DNA from: Poriferisodalis sp965116245
GTDB lineage: Bacteria; Actinomycetota; Acidimicrobiia; Acidimicrobiales; Poriferisodalaceae
Length of the DNA stretch: 64,000 nt
Reading direction: 5' to 3'
Assembly: GCA_965116245.1 (NCBI GenBank)
Contig: OZ220497.1
Coordinates: forward strand, 2,790,001 to 2,854,000
The notes beneath the pieces were generated by a model. That model had not been told where the DNA came from. It made no database searches and saw only the letters and a program-made list of their open reading frames with translations. This document shows positions 44,396-53,306 of this stretch, in pieces (within the stretch, counting starts at the first letter, position 1; the number at the start of each line of letters is the position of its first letter). Both the position numbers and the translations under genes were made by a program.

Positions 44396-46041
44396 GACGT
44401 GCCTCCTGCAGCGGCTGGCGCCGCTGCTACATCAGCGTCGGTACCGGGTAGCACACCGAGCCGTCGAGGTTGCTCGTTCACCAATCGTCGAGCGATGAAC
44501 ACCACCAAAGGACGCATGAAGAAATACGACACGGCCAAGTCGATGAGGGTGGCCAGCCCGAGATAAAGGGCGAAGCCGCGGACGGTTCCGCTGGTGAGTT
44601 GATACAGCACACCCGCACCGATTAGCGAGGCCAAGTCGGCCCACACGATCGTCCTGAATGCGCCGCCAAAACTGGCGTCGGCGGCAGATCGCACCGCTCG
44701 TCCGCGTCGTACTTCTTCCTTTATGCGCTCGTAGTAGACGATGTTGGAGTCAACCTGGACACCGATCGAAACGATGATGCCGGTAGCGCCTGCCAAGGTG
44801 AGCGCCAGTCCGCGACTCTCGCCGAGCCAACTGATGAGCGACCACAAGACCGAGCCGCTGATTGCCAAGCTGGCCACCGCCACGATTCCGAGCAGCCGGT
44901 AATACAGCAGCATGTAGAGGCCCACGAGGATGAGCCCGATGATGCCAGCGACCGCGCCTGCGCGCAGCGTTCCCTCGCCCAGAGTGGCCGACACGGTGCG
45001 TACATCGTCCTGCTCGAACTCCACTGGCAACGCTCCGAAGCGCAGCGCAACCGCAAGATCTCTGGCTCCCTCCTCGTCGAAGGAGCCCGAGATAACCGCA
45101 GTTCCACCGAACTCGGTTGCCTGGATGACCGGCGCAGACTCGACCACGCCATCGAGCACAATCGCCACCTGTTGCCCGTAGTAGCGAGCAGCGATGCTGT
45201 CGAAGCCGACCGCGCCCTCAGCGTTCAGCTCCAGGTTGACAACCCACTCGTTGTTGAAGGTTGCCACCGCCTCGGCCACTGCCTCGCCGGTTAGCTCAGC
45301 CCGACCCAGCACGTAACCGGCGAATCCTCCGCGGTCTGGCAGCACCACAGCTTGATCGGCAACGTCATTTTCAGGCGTGGAAAACTCAGGGAACGCACCT
45401 TCTTCCGCAGCCCCTTCTGTGGTGCCGGTTCCTTCTACGGCGACTTCGCCATCAGCAGCAGCGTCGTCCGGCGCCGGATCTTCAGCAACAACATCATCGG
45501 CAACAGCGTCATCGGGAACCGTGTCTTCGGCCACCATGTCTTCGGCAACAGCGTCATCGGGCACCGTGTCTTCGGCGACAACATCTTCTTCGGCAGCGGG
45601 GTCGCCAGCGGCAGCATCGTCGGCCTCGTCGACCGTGTTGTTATAGGTGGCAGCCAGCTCTTGCGCGGAGTAAAACTCCTCTTCGTCGAAGGGATTGAAC
45701 GTATTGAGCACCGGACGGAATCGAAGCTCTGCTGTCTGCCCAACCAAATCGACGGCCCGCTGCTTGTCCTTGACGCCGGGAAGCTGAATCACAACCTGAT
45801 CGCCCTGAAGTGTGATGTCCGGCTCAGCCACGCCCAGAGCGTCAACACGCGAGCGGATGATCTCCATTGCTCGATCTAGTTGCTCGGCGTCGGCTGGCGT
45901 AGTGGGCCGCAACAGCACCTCCACGCCGCCTTGCAACTGCACCCCGAGCACCGGTGCCCAGCCCGCGGCGAGCACAGCGGCGAGCGAGCCGAATCCGATC
46001 AGGATTGCTAGGAGTAGCGAAACGATCTGCGAACGACGCAC
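44392..46041 (-). CDS. secD: Protein translocase subunit SecD
   Basis: The product is 549 aa. It has the N-terminal membrane segment, the LGVQLQGGVEVLLRP motif, and the C-terminal RND-like core with GIIVSIGVQVDSNIVYYERIKEE. Between the P1 subdomains there is a long acidic repeat (AEDTVPDDAV-type decapeptides, about residues 140-225, from 30-bp DNA units) absent from ordinary SecD. Since this loop is outside the cytoplasm it probably sticks out from the periplasmic-side domain (inference). Confidence 0.95.
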   Translation of the reverse strand: MRRSQIVSLLLAILIGFGSLAAVLAAGWAPVLGVQLQGGVEVLLRPTTPADAEQLDRAMEIIRSRVDALGVAEPDITLQGDQVVIQLPGVKDKQRAVDLVGQTAELRFRPVLNTFNPFDEEEFYSAQELAATYNNTVDEADDAAAGDPAAEEDVVAEDTVPDDAVAEDMVAEDTVPDDAVADDVVAEDPAPDDAAADGEVAVEGTGTTEGAAEEGAFPEFSTPENDVADQAVVLPDRGGFAGYVLGRAELTGEAVAEAVATFNNEWVVNLELNAEGAVGFDSIAARYYGQQVAIVLDGVVESAPVIQATEFGGTAVISGSFDEEGARDLAVALRFGALPVEFEQDDVRTVSATLGEGTLRAGAVAGIIGLILVGLYMLLYYRLLGIVAVASLAISGSVLWSLISWLGESRGLALTLAGATGIIVSIGVQVDSNIVYYERIKEEVRRGRAVRSAADASFGGAFRTIVWADLASLIGAGVLYQLTSGTVRGFALYLGLATLIDLAVSYFFMRPLVVFIARRLVNEQPRRLGVLPGTDADVAAAPAAAGGTS

Positions 46042-46084
46042 GTTGAGTACTAGAAGCTCTCGATAGCAGTCGGGACGGTCAGGC

Positions 46085-46408
46085 TCATTCCGGTTCGTTC
46101 CCAGAATCCGATGTGGGCGGGTCGACAGCTATATCACCCATATCACCGCTGGCGTTCGTAAGGATCTCCCCTATGGCGCGCCGCTGCACTCGCAGCTCCA
46201 CGTCACTGTCCACCTCAATGCAGAGCACCTCACCCGGCTCCTCAACTGCCACGATTCTGCCAATGATGCCCCCAACAGTGGCGACTTCGTCGCCGACATC
46301 GGCGGCCTTCAGCAAGGCGGCACGTTCAGCCGCCCGCTTGCGCTGGGGCCGGATCATCAACAAGTACATGAGGGCGAATACTGCGACCAGCAGGATGATC
46401 GAACCCAT
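46085..46408 (-). CDS. yajC: Sec translocon accessory protein YajC
   Basis: From MGSIILLVAVFALMYLLMIRPQRKR the product is 107 aa: one membrane helix, the RPQRKR turn, then the conserved GDEVATVGGIIGRIVAVEE. A start 15 codons upstream adds only charged residues. It stands first in yajC-secD-secF. Confidence 0.92.
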   Translation of the reverse strand: MGSIILLVAVFALMYLLMIRPQRKRAAERAALLKAADVGDEVATVGGIIGRIVAVEEPGEVLCIEVDSDVELRVQRRAIGEILTNASGDMGDIAVDPPTSDSGNEPE

Positions 46409-46472
46409 AACGTGCTCCTCAGCGCGGCTTCGTTCGGCGCGATATCTGGCCAACTGTTGCTAGCAGATTGCC

Positions 46473-46542
46473 CAGTGTCAGTTACTCAGTGTCAGTTACT
46501 CAGTATCAGCTACTCAGTATGAGCAACTCAGTGTGAGCTACT
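46473..46542. repeat. 14-bp tandem repeat upstream of yajC
   Basis: Five consecutive 14-bp units (CAGTGTCAGTTACT and variants) in the 237-bp tgt-yajC gap. A period of 14 suits non-coding DNA. Confidence 0.92.
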
Positions 46543-46645
46543 CACTGTGAACGACCTCAAAGCGGAGCGCGCCAGTATGGGCACGCTTCCGATCTGAGGT
46601 CGGCACGGTCGGTCAGCGTACCGGCCCATTGAGGTCAACCACGGC

Positions 46646-48016
46646 TCAGCCCCAGACTTCGTGGACCTGCTCACGAAAGGCGCTGAATCGTCCTTCTTCA
46701 ATCGCAGCCCGCGCGTCGGCCACTAAGTCGGTGAGAAACGCAATGTTGTGCAACGTGAGGATGCGGCTGGCTGTCGGCTCGTTCACGCTCATCAAGTGAC
46801 GGAGATAGCCGCGACTAAAGCGAGCACCGGGTCGTGGAGGGCCATCGGCACCCACCGCGTCCTCCGTGCGCTCCGTGCGAGGCTCCAACGGCGTGGTGTC
46901 GCGAGCGAAGCGGGCGTTTCGAATGTTGATGCGACCCTGCGGCGTTAGCGCCGTGCCGTGGCGACCCAGCCGGCTTGGCAGCACACAATCAAACATGTCC
47001 ACGCCCATAGCGATGGCATCAACTATGCGAGCCGGATCGCCTACACCCATCAGATACCGGGGTCTGTCGGCAGGTAACACTTCGACTGCTGCACGTATAG
47101 CTGGACCCATCTGTTCGCGAGACTCCCCCACCGACAGCCCGCCGATGCCGTAACCGTCAAAACCGATCGACGCCAGTGTCTCGCCACTAGCCCGCCGAAG
47201 CTCAGTGTCGGCTCCGCCCTGACAGATGCCGAACAGCGCCTGCGCCCCGGCAATTCCTTCTTGGCGCGCAGTCGTCATAGCCGCCGCTGCTCTGGCCGCC
47301 CACAGGTGAGTGCGCCGAGTGGCCTCACGCACCACCTCCGGCGGTGCAGGTAACTCTGGACAGACATCCAGCGCCATCTGAATGTCTGATCCCAAGCGAC
47401 GCTGCGCATTTACTGCGTCTTCAGGAGTCATCCGCATCCGGCTTCCGTCGTAAGTAGAACGAAACGTGACTCCTTCGTCGTCGACCTTCGATCTGACATC
47501 GGGCGCCGCACTGCCATCACGGCTGGGCTGACCGGGGCCGCCGCTACGGCGGCTGGGCTGACCGGGGCCGCCGCTACGGCGGCTGGGCTGACCGGGGCCG
47601 CCGCTACGGCGGCCCAGGGACATGACCTGGAATCCGCCAGAGTCGGTCAGAAAGTGGCCACCCCAGCCGGAAAAGCCGTGCAACCCGCCGAGAGCCTCCA
47701 CTACTTCCACTCCGGGTCGTGCCGCTAGGTGGTAAGTGTTGGCCAGCACTACCTCAAGGCCGAGCTGCTCGTAGTCGCTGGCGTCTAGATGGATGACAGC
47801 GCCGCGAGTTCCCACCGGCATGAAAACCGGCGTCTGGAACGTGCCGCGAGCAGTCGTGACCTGGCCACGTCGAGCCGCGCCATCCGAAGCCAGCAGACGG
47901 TACACAAGCCTGCTTGAAGCAAGTCCGCTCTGGCTACTGCTGCGATCACCGGTGCTAGCTACATGTTCATTACCGCTCAAAGCTGTTCTCGATCCCAGGC
48001 TTGACTCGGGGCTCAC
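46646..48016 (-). CDS. tgt: tRNA-guanine transglycosylase lacking the usual zinc cysteines
   Basis: The product is 456 aa. Catalytic features are present: FLTDSGGFQVMSLG with the first Asp, FGICQGG, YGIGGLSVGE, and the nucleophile region MFDCVLPSRLGRHG. The normal structural zinc site of bacterial TGT is CxCxxC plus His, right after NIRNARF. Here that stretch reads ARDTTPLEPRTERTED... with no Cys before SRGYLRHL, so the site is lost. Three exact 30-bp repeats add RRSGGPGQPS copies after the active-site loop. It exchanges guanine for preQ1 in the tRNA wobble position and overlaps queA by 4 bp. Confidence 0.92.
   Translation of the reverse strand: MSPESSLGSRTALSGNEHVASTGDRSSSQSGLASSRLVYRLLASDGAARRGQVTTARGTFQTPVFMPVGTRGAVIHLDASDYEQLGLEVVLANTYHLAARPGVEVVEALGGLHGFSGWGGHFLTDSGGFQVMSLGRRSGGPGQPSRRSGGPGQPSRRSGGPGQPSRDGSAAPDVRSKVDDEGVTFRSTYDGSRMRMTPEDAVNAQRRLGSDIQMALDVCPELPAPPEVVREATRRTHLWAARAAAAMTTARQEGIAGAQALFGICQGGADTELRRASGETLASIGFDGYGIGGLSVGESREQMGPAIRAAVEVLPADRPRYLMGVGDPARIVDAIAMGVDMFDCVLPSRLGRHGTALTPQGRINIRNARFARDTTPLEPRTERTEDAVGADGPPRPGARFSRGYLRHLMSVNEPTASRILTLHNIAFLTDLVADARAAIEEGRFSAFREQVHEVWG
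47521..47610. repeat. Three perfect 30-bp tandem repeats in tgt
   Basis: Three identical copies of a 30-bp unit (GGCTGGGCTGACCGGGGCCG...) lie at 47521-47550, 47551-47580 and 47581-47610. The lack of any substitution suggests a recent expansion. Confidence 0.98.
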
Positions 48017-49329
48017 TGCGCTTGGAGCGGAGCGCTGCGAGACAACAACATCGCGTCACCGAAAGACAAAAAGCGGTAGCCGTCAGCCAACGCAACCTCA
48101 TACAAGTCTCGCCAGCGAGGCCCCACGAACGCGTCTATGAGCAACAACAGCGAAGAACGAGGCAGGTGAAAATTGGTGAGCATCGCGTCTACTAGCAAGA
48201 ACTCCGCACCACGCCTCAGGTAGAGATCAGTCCAGCCGCAAACATCGGCATCAAACTCAGCATCACCCGCGGCCGCCGAGGGGCGTTTCAACTGGCGAGC
48301 CGCAGATTCGAGTGCCCTCACCGTGGTGGTACCCACGGCCACGACACGCTCGGCCGCAGCGCACGCAGTGAGTGTCTGTGCGGGTACCCGATAGTGCTCC
48401 GAGTGCATCTCATGCTCGTCGGCATGTTCGGCAGTAACAGGTGCGAAGGTGTCCAAACCAACTGTCAGATCCACCGCCGCTATCGCCACACCAGCGCAGC
48501 GCAGCCCTTCCAGCACTTGTTCTGTCAAATGCAGCCCCGCAGTCGGAGCAGCAGCGGAACCATCCGACGTTGCGTAGACAGTCTGGTAGCGGTCCGCTAG
48601 AGCAGTTTGCACAGCGTCGTTCACCGCGGCGTCGCCCACAGCAGCCTCATCCAGCGCAGCATCCCCCACTGCAGCGTCGTCCACTGCAGCCTCGTTTTGT
48701 GCGACCTCGCCGTCCGCAGCATTTACCCCCAATCGCTGAGCGATAGCGCGACGTGCGATGCCCGGATCTATGTAGGGCGGAAGCGGCGTATCGCCTGCCT
48801 GTTTCAGGAGCCCGACCTGCGACACGTCTATGAGCGGCGTCTCACCTACCAGTACCTGCACCGCCCGGCGATGGCCGTCCAAGCGCTCACCCACCACAAC
48901 TCTCAGGCTCGGGTCCCTATCGGACACCAGCACCGCTCCATCCGCTATCCGCCGCGATGGACGCACCAGCGCAGCCCAGCCCCAGTTGCTATTGCTCCGG
49001 TTGCGACTACCCCGGTTGCTATTGCCCCAGTTGCGATGGAGTGCGCGGCGTTGAGACGTCGAATCGGCCGCCATCTCGAGCGGTGCGAGCAGTAGCACCT
49101 CGGCTGCGCCGCCGCTTCGCTTGCGCAGTGGTAAGCGGGCGGGCATTACCCGCGTTTCGTTCACGACTAGTAGATCTCCAGCGCGAAGCAGCGAGGGCAG
49201 TTCGCTGATACGGCTGTGCCCAGGAGCTTCACCCCAACCGCGGTCAACTAGCAGACGGGCAGAATCGCGCGGCTCAATGGGTACTTGCGCTATCGCGGAA
49301 GTAGGCAACTCGTAGTCAAACTCAGCCAT
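48013..49329 (-). CDS. queA: tRNA preQ1(34) S-adenosylmethionine ribosyltransferase-isomerase QueA
   Basis: From MAEFDYELPTSAIAQVPIEP (49329) the product is 438 aa against ~340 typical. Family features: LVVNETRVMPARLPLRK, DGSAAAPTAGLHLT, LTVGLDTFAPV, and a C-terminal TNFHLPRSSLLLLIDAFVG. Two low-complexity inserts explain the extra length: an Asn/Ser/Arg one near residue 110 and an acidic Ala/Val one (DAAVGDAALDEA) near residue 215, both from 15-bp units. The open frame upstream of this start is repetitive and unlike QueA. It makes epoxyqueuosine together with Tgt. Confidence 0.93.
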   Translation of the reverse strand: MAEFDYELPTSAIAQVPIEPRDSARLLVDRGWGEAPGHSRISELPSLLRAGDLLVVNETRVMPARLPLRKRSGGAAEVLLLAPLEMAADSTSQRRALHRNWGNSNRGSRNRSNSNWGWAALVRPSRRIADGAVLVSDRDPSLRVVVGERLDGHRRAVQVLVGETPLIDVSQVGLLKQAGDTPLPPYIDPGIARRAIAQRLGVNAADGEVAQNEAAVDDAAVGDAALDEAAVGDAAVNDAVQTALADRYQTVYATSDGSAAAPTAGLHLTEQVLEGLRCAGVAIAAVDLTVGLDTFAPVTAEHADEHEMHSEHYRVPAQTLTACAAAERVVAVGTTTVRALESAARQLKRPSAAAGDAEFDADVCGWTDLYLRRGAEFLLVDAMLTNFHLPRSSLLLLIDAFVGPRWRDLYEVALADGYRFLSFGDAMLLSRSAPLQAQ

Positions 49330-49508
49330 CTTGAGTTGTGACTGACTCGTCGGCCGATGCTGGCCTTCGCGATTACGGAGACTGGGATGCAGAAGCTCGC
49401 GAGCCGAGTCGCCAAGGCCTGGGTCATTGGCGTCTGGGGCTTTAGGGTTTGGGTCTCTAGGGTCTGGGACTTCGCGTTCCAAGGCGTTGCGTTGCAAGTC
49501 AGGTGCTC

Positions 49509-50948
49509 TCACCACGGCGCGAGGTCGACCGATGACTGCTCCGGTGACACTGTGCTACTCGCCCCTGCGCTGCTCGCCTCTGCACTCGTAGCCCCCGGAT
49601 CGCTGGCCCCCGGATTGCTGGCCCCCGGATTGCTGGCCCCCGGATTGCTGGCCCCCGGGTTGGTAGGCCCAGGATTGGTAGCAGCGGTGGCCTCTGGCGG
49701 CTCCGGCGCTGGCATCGGCTGCGCAGCTTCAGGCGCCGGTAGATGCGATTCAACCGGTACATGCGAATCAAAGAGTGTGACCTCCGAGTTGATTTCGGTT
49801 TCAGCACCATGAGCCAACAGCGCTGCTGAGGGCGGAACGGCTACGTCGAGGTGGGTGTACGCGGCTGCGGTGGCGATGCGGCCTCGAGGAGTGCGCTGCA
49901 ACAAGCCCTGCTGAATCAAGAACGGTTCGTACACATCCTCCACAGTTTCGGTTTGCTCGCCTACGGCTATTGCAAGGGTTGAGAGACCCAACGGTCGCCC
50001 CCCATGCGTCACAGCTAGAGCGTCGAGAATGGCTCGGTCAACCTTGTCGAGCCCTAGTTTGTCCACACCAAACATGGCGAGTCCCTCGCGTGCCACTTGC
50101 AGGTCGATGGCTCCAGCAGCTCTCACCTGAGCGAAGTCGCGCACCCTACGCAGCAGCCGATTAGCGATTCTGGGTGTGCCGCGGCTGCGCGCAGCAATCT
50201 CCGCAGCCCCATCTGGCAGCACGTTCACACCGAGGATTCCAGCCGCACGAGTCACGATCGTCGTCAGATCCTCAGTGGAGTAATAGTCCAGACGCTCCAC
50301 CAGGCCGAACCGGTCGCGTAGTGGGCCTGAGATCAGCCCAGTGCGCGTGGTCGCGCCAACCAACGTGAAGCGCGGCAGATCGAACCTGATCGAACGGGCA
50401 TTGGGTCCCTTGCCCAACACGACATCAATTGCGTAGTCCTCCATGGCTGGGTAGAGCACTTCTTCGACCATCTTTGGCAAACGGTGAATCTCGTCGATGA
50501 ACATCACATCACCATCAGCCAGGTTCGTGAGAATTGCGGCGAGATCGCCAGCACGCTCAACCGCGGGCCCAGAAGTGAGATGCAGCGCCGAGCCCAGCTC
50601 TGCCGCGATGATGCCCGCCAATGTTGTTTTGCCCAAACCGGGCGGGCCCGCGAACAGCAAGTGGTCCGGCGGCTGGTTGCGGGCCTGCGCTGCCTGCAAG
50701 GTGATGGCTACGTGGGCACGAACCTCGGGTTGGCCGACGAACTCGGCCAGCGATGTAGGTCGCAAGCTGACATCGGCATCGTGCTCATCGCCCGACTGAG
50801 GCGCAGGATCGGTGATCTCATCGCGACCTGCCTCTGGGCTGACGCCCGATGTTGGGTTGCGGCCCGATACTGGGCTGTCGGCCGAAGCTGGGCTAGCTGC
50901 CGGCTCGCCTCGCCGGTAGCCCTCGGTGCGAGACCCTCCCGGGCTCAT
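49509..50948 (-). CDS. ruvB: Holliday junction branch migration helicase RuvB
   Basis: The product is 479 aa, about 130 more than usual. The core shows LAEFVGQPEVRAHV, Walker A GPPGLGKTTLAG, Walker B VMFIDEIHRLP, VGATTRTGLISGPLRDRFG and the winged-helix end FLIQQGLLQRTPRGR. The last ~90 residues are Pro/Glu/Ala-rich and contain NPGAS repeats from 15-bp DNA units; the N-terminus has a short Ser/Pro-rich extension. The start overlaps the ruvA stop by 4 bp. Confidence 0.95.
   Translation of the reverse strand: MSPGGSRTEGYRRGEPAASPASADSPVSGRNPTSGVSPEAGRDEITDPAPQSGDEHDADVSLRPTSLAEFVGQPEVRAHVAITLQAAQARNQPPDHLLFAGPPGLGKTTLAGIIAAELGSALHLTSGPAVERAGDLAAILTNLADGDVMFIDEIHRLPKMVEEVLYPAMEDYAIDVVLGKGPNARSIRFDLPRFTLVGATTRTGLISGPLRDRFGLVERLDYYSTEDLTTIVTRAAGILGVNVLPDGAAEIAARSRGTPRIANRLLRRVRDFAQVRAAGAIDLQVAREGLAMFGVDKLGLDKVDRAILDALAVTHGGRPLGLSTLAIAVGEQTETVEDVYEPFLIQQGLLQRTPRGRIATAAAYTHLDVAVPPSAALLAHGAETEINSEVTLFDSHVPVESHLPAPEAAQPMPAPEPPEATAATNPGPTNPGASNPGASNPGASNPGASDPGATSAEASSAGASSTVSPEQSSVDLAPW
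49591..49680. repeat. 15-bp tandem repeat array in the ruvB tail
   Basis: Six units of GCCCCCGGATTGCTG type in frame, the three central ones identical, encoding NPGAS. Confidence 0.97.
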
Positions 50949-51565
50949 CGGGAGCCCAACTCACGTAGCGCAAAGCGCAACAACTCTGCGGTGTCGAGCG
51001 CCGGGTCACGCGCTGTTTCGACGTTGACTGCGGCCATAGCTTCGCGCACTTCGGGGGAGCTGAACCCCATCTGGCTCAAAGCAGCACGCACCTCCGACGC
51101 CGCAGTAGCTAGCCCGTCGCCTGCAACATTGCCATAGGTGCTGGAGTCGGAACCTTCTGGTACTCCGAGACGTGATTTGAGGTCCAGCACCATCCGCTTG
51201 GATGTCTTGGCGCCTATGCCGGGCACCAATTCAAGTGCTGAGGCGTCGTCGTAGGCCACTGCGCGCCGCAGCTCATCGGGCGGCAAGTGGTTCAACACTG
51301 CTAGAGCCAACGACGGACCAACACCGTGCGCTCCGAGCAACGCCTCAAAGCAACGTCGCTCATCAAGGCCGGTGAAGCCGTATAGGTCCGAACTGTCTTC
51401 GCGCACACGATGATGCACATATACGAGGCACTCCTCACCCACCGGACCTGCAGTGGCCAGCGTCGAGAGGCTGACAGTCACCCGATACCCCACACCGCCA
51501 GTTTCGATCAATAGTTCACCCTCGGGGTCCTTGTGGATCAGCCGTCCTCGTACCGAGCCGATCAT
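50945..51565 (-). CDS. ruvA: Holliday junction DNA helicase subunit RuvA
   Basis: From ATG at 51565 (overlapping the ruvC stop) the product is 206 aa: the OB-fold opening MIGSVRGRLIHKDPEGELLIETGGVGYRV, the acidic-pin region YVHHRVREDSSDLYGF, helix-hairpin-helix motifs (GVGPSLALAVLNHLPPDEL and LVPGIGAKTSKRMVLDLK) and the C-terminal RuvB-binding domain. The longer upstream frame has no RuvA character. Confidence 0.95.
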   Translation of the reverse strand: MIGSVRGRLIHKDPEGELLIETGGVGYRVTVSLSTLATAGPVGEECLVYVHHRVREDSSDLYGFTGLDERRCFEALLGAHGVGPSLALAVLNHLPPDELRRAVAYDDASALELVPGIGAKTSKRMVLDLKSRLGVPEGSDSSTYGNVAGDGLATAASEVRAALSQMGFSSPEVREAMAAVNVETARDPALDTAELLRFALRELGSR

Positions 51566-52083
51566 GTCGCTACCGAACGTTCCACGGCACGGTGCCAGCC
51601 GCTCTGGGATAAGTGACATAGCGCCACCGCTACCGCGTCGGCCGCATCTGCTGGCCTGGGGAGCTCCTTTAGCCTCAACAACTTGCACACCATGCGCTGC
51701 ATTTGAGACTTGTCCGCGCCGCCCCATCCCGCTATTGCCCGCTTGATCTCGGTAGGTGTGTACTCAACCACTTCTGCACCGGCTTCAGCAGCAAGCGCCA
51801 TCGTTAAACCAGCTACCTGAGCAACGCCGATCGCTGTGCGTACGTTGACCTGGAAGAACACTCGCTCCACCGCAACGACCGCGGGTTGGAATTCGTCAAT
51901 CAGAGACTGCATCTCGCGCATCTGCGCGGCGAGGCGAACCGGTGTCGACTCATGAGGATCAGTTCGAACGACACCTATGGCAACAGCCTCTATGCGGGCG
52001 CGCTGCGTGCCTGAGGCTGAGATCTGCTCCACGACGCCGTACCCGCAACGCGACAAACCGGGGTCGATCCCCAAGACGAACAT
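51562..52083 (-). CDS. ruvC: Crossover junction endodeoxyribonuclease RuvC
   Basis: The product is 173 aa. Acidic catalytic residues are in place: Asp in MFVLGIDPGLSRCGYG, Glu in VVAVERVFFQ and the C-terminal Asp pair in ADAADAVAVALCH. It cuts Holliday junctions with RuvAB. It is first in ruvC-ruvA-ruvB, all with 4-bp overlaps. Confidence 0.96.
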   Translation of the reverse strand: MFVLGIDPGLSRCGYGVVEQISASGTQRARIEAVAIGVVRTDPHESTPVRLAAQMREMQSLIDEFQPAVVAVERVFFQVNVRTAIGVAQVAGLTMALAAEAGAEVVEYTPTEIKRAIAGWGGADKSQMQRMVCKLLRLKELPRPADAADAVAVALCHLSQSGWHRAVERSVAT

Positions 52084-52298
52084 CAGTATGAACCGTAGCG
52101 TTCGACGGAGCCGTTAGCGGTCATGCACCAGCCAGTGAATCCACGCAAGCCAGCAGTCACCGCGCCACGCCAGACACACCGGCAGTGTGTCTCCGCTACG
52201 GGCCGGTGCCGTTGAGCGGAGTGACCGAGCAGCACAACAGCGCTGTTGAGCAGTAATGCGGCACGGTTAGTCCGTGTTCGGTACAACACACATCACCG

Positions 52299-53087
52299 CT
52301 AGCCCGCGATCGCCTCCAACAGCGAGTCGCTGATGTCGAAGTTGGCATACACGCCCTGAACATCGTCATGATCGTCAAGAGCATCCAGGACTGCCATGAC
52401 CTGCTTGGCTTCCGACACGCTGGTCAGCTCAATCAGGTTCTGTGGTGCGTAGGTCATGTCGGCAGAGGTAACTGCTATTCCGGCAGCCTCGATGGCCTCG
52501 CGTACCGCGATGGTGTCGGCGGCTGCGGTAGTGACTCTCCAGTTGTCACCCTCACGCACCACATCCTCCGCACCGGCCTCAAGTGCAACCAAAATCAGCT
52601 CGTCCTCGTCGGGCGCGCTAGCGGCTTGCGCACCCACGTCGGTTCGCGCTGCGCCCGAAGGCACCACGACCGTGCCCTTCCGCTCAAATTGCCATGCCAC
52701 TGCACCCGGCGCTGCCAGCGATCCGCCCGCACGGGTGAACAGGCTCCGAATCTCCGAACCGGTGCGATTACGATTGTCGGTAAGGACATCAACGAACATG
52801 GCCACACCGCCGGGCGCGTAACCCTCGTAGGTGACCTGTTCGTACGAGACGCCTTCCAGTTCGCCGGTGCCGCGCTTGATTGCCCGCTCAATAGTGTCCA
52901 ACGGCACAGAGTTGTCCCGCGCCTTTTGGTACATGGTGCGCAGGGTGGCGTTGGCATCTAGATCACCGCCGCCCTCGCGAGCAGCCACCTCAACCTGGCG
53001 GATCAGCTTGGCAAACAGCTTCCCGCGTGCCGCATCGGCAGCGCCCTTGCGGTGCTTGATCGTTGCCCACTTTGAATGACCGGACAC
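52299..53087 (-). CDS. YebC/PmpR-family regulator or translation factor
   Basis: The product is 262 aa. It starts with the family signature MSGHSKWATIKHRKGAADAARGKLF and has DNIERAIKRG-like and YEGYAPGGVAMFVDVLTDNRNRT motifs. YebC proteins act as transcription regulators and/or aid ribosomes at polyproline stretches. It precedes ruvC at 215 bp, the standard order. The gap to ruvC holds no recognisable element. Confidence 0.94.
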   Translation of the reverse strand: MSGHSKWATIKHRKGAADAARGKLFAKLIRQVEVAAREGGGDLDANATLRTMYQKARDNSVPLDTIERAIKRGTGELEGVSYEQVTYEGYAPGGVAMFVDVLTDNRNRTGSEIRSLFTRAGGSLAAPGAVAWQFERKGTVVVPSGAARTDVGAQAASAPDEDELILVALEAGAEDVVREGDNWRVTTAAADTIAVREAIEAAGIAVTSADMTYAPQNLIELTSVSEAKQVMAVLDALDDHDDVQGVYANFDISDSLLEAIAG

Positions 53088-53306
53088 TGACCTTCTCCCC
53101 TACCAGGCACGCCCATCGCGACACGTGGAACGATGCAGCAAACTACCTAACGGCTCCAGTCTGGCGGGCGCAGGTGCTTAGGCGACTACCAACTCGCTTG
53201 TCGTGTTTGCCAGCCCTGTGATTTGCCCAGAGATGCCGATTTGCGACCGTGCCAACAGTGCCAACTAAAGGTCATGTCAACGAGCGGGCCATGCCAATAG
53301 GCCATA

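Noticed and set aside
49591..49680. Repeats in ruvB, tgt and pdxT as possible CRISPR arrays.
   Set aside because: They are directly abutting 15- or 30-bp units without unique spacers and stay in frame.
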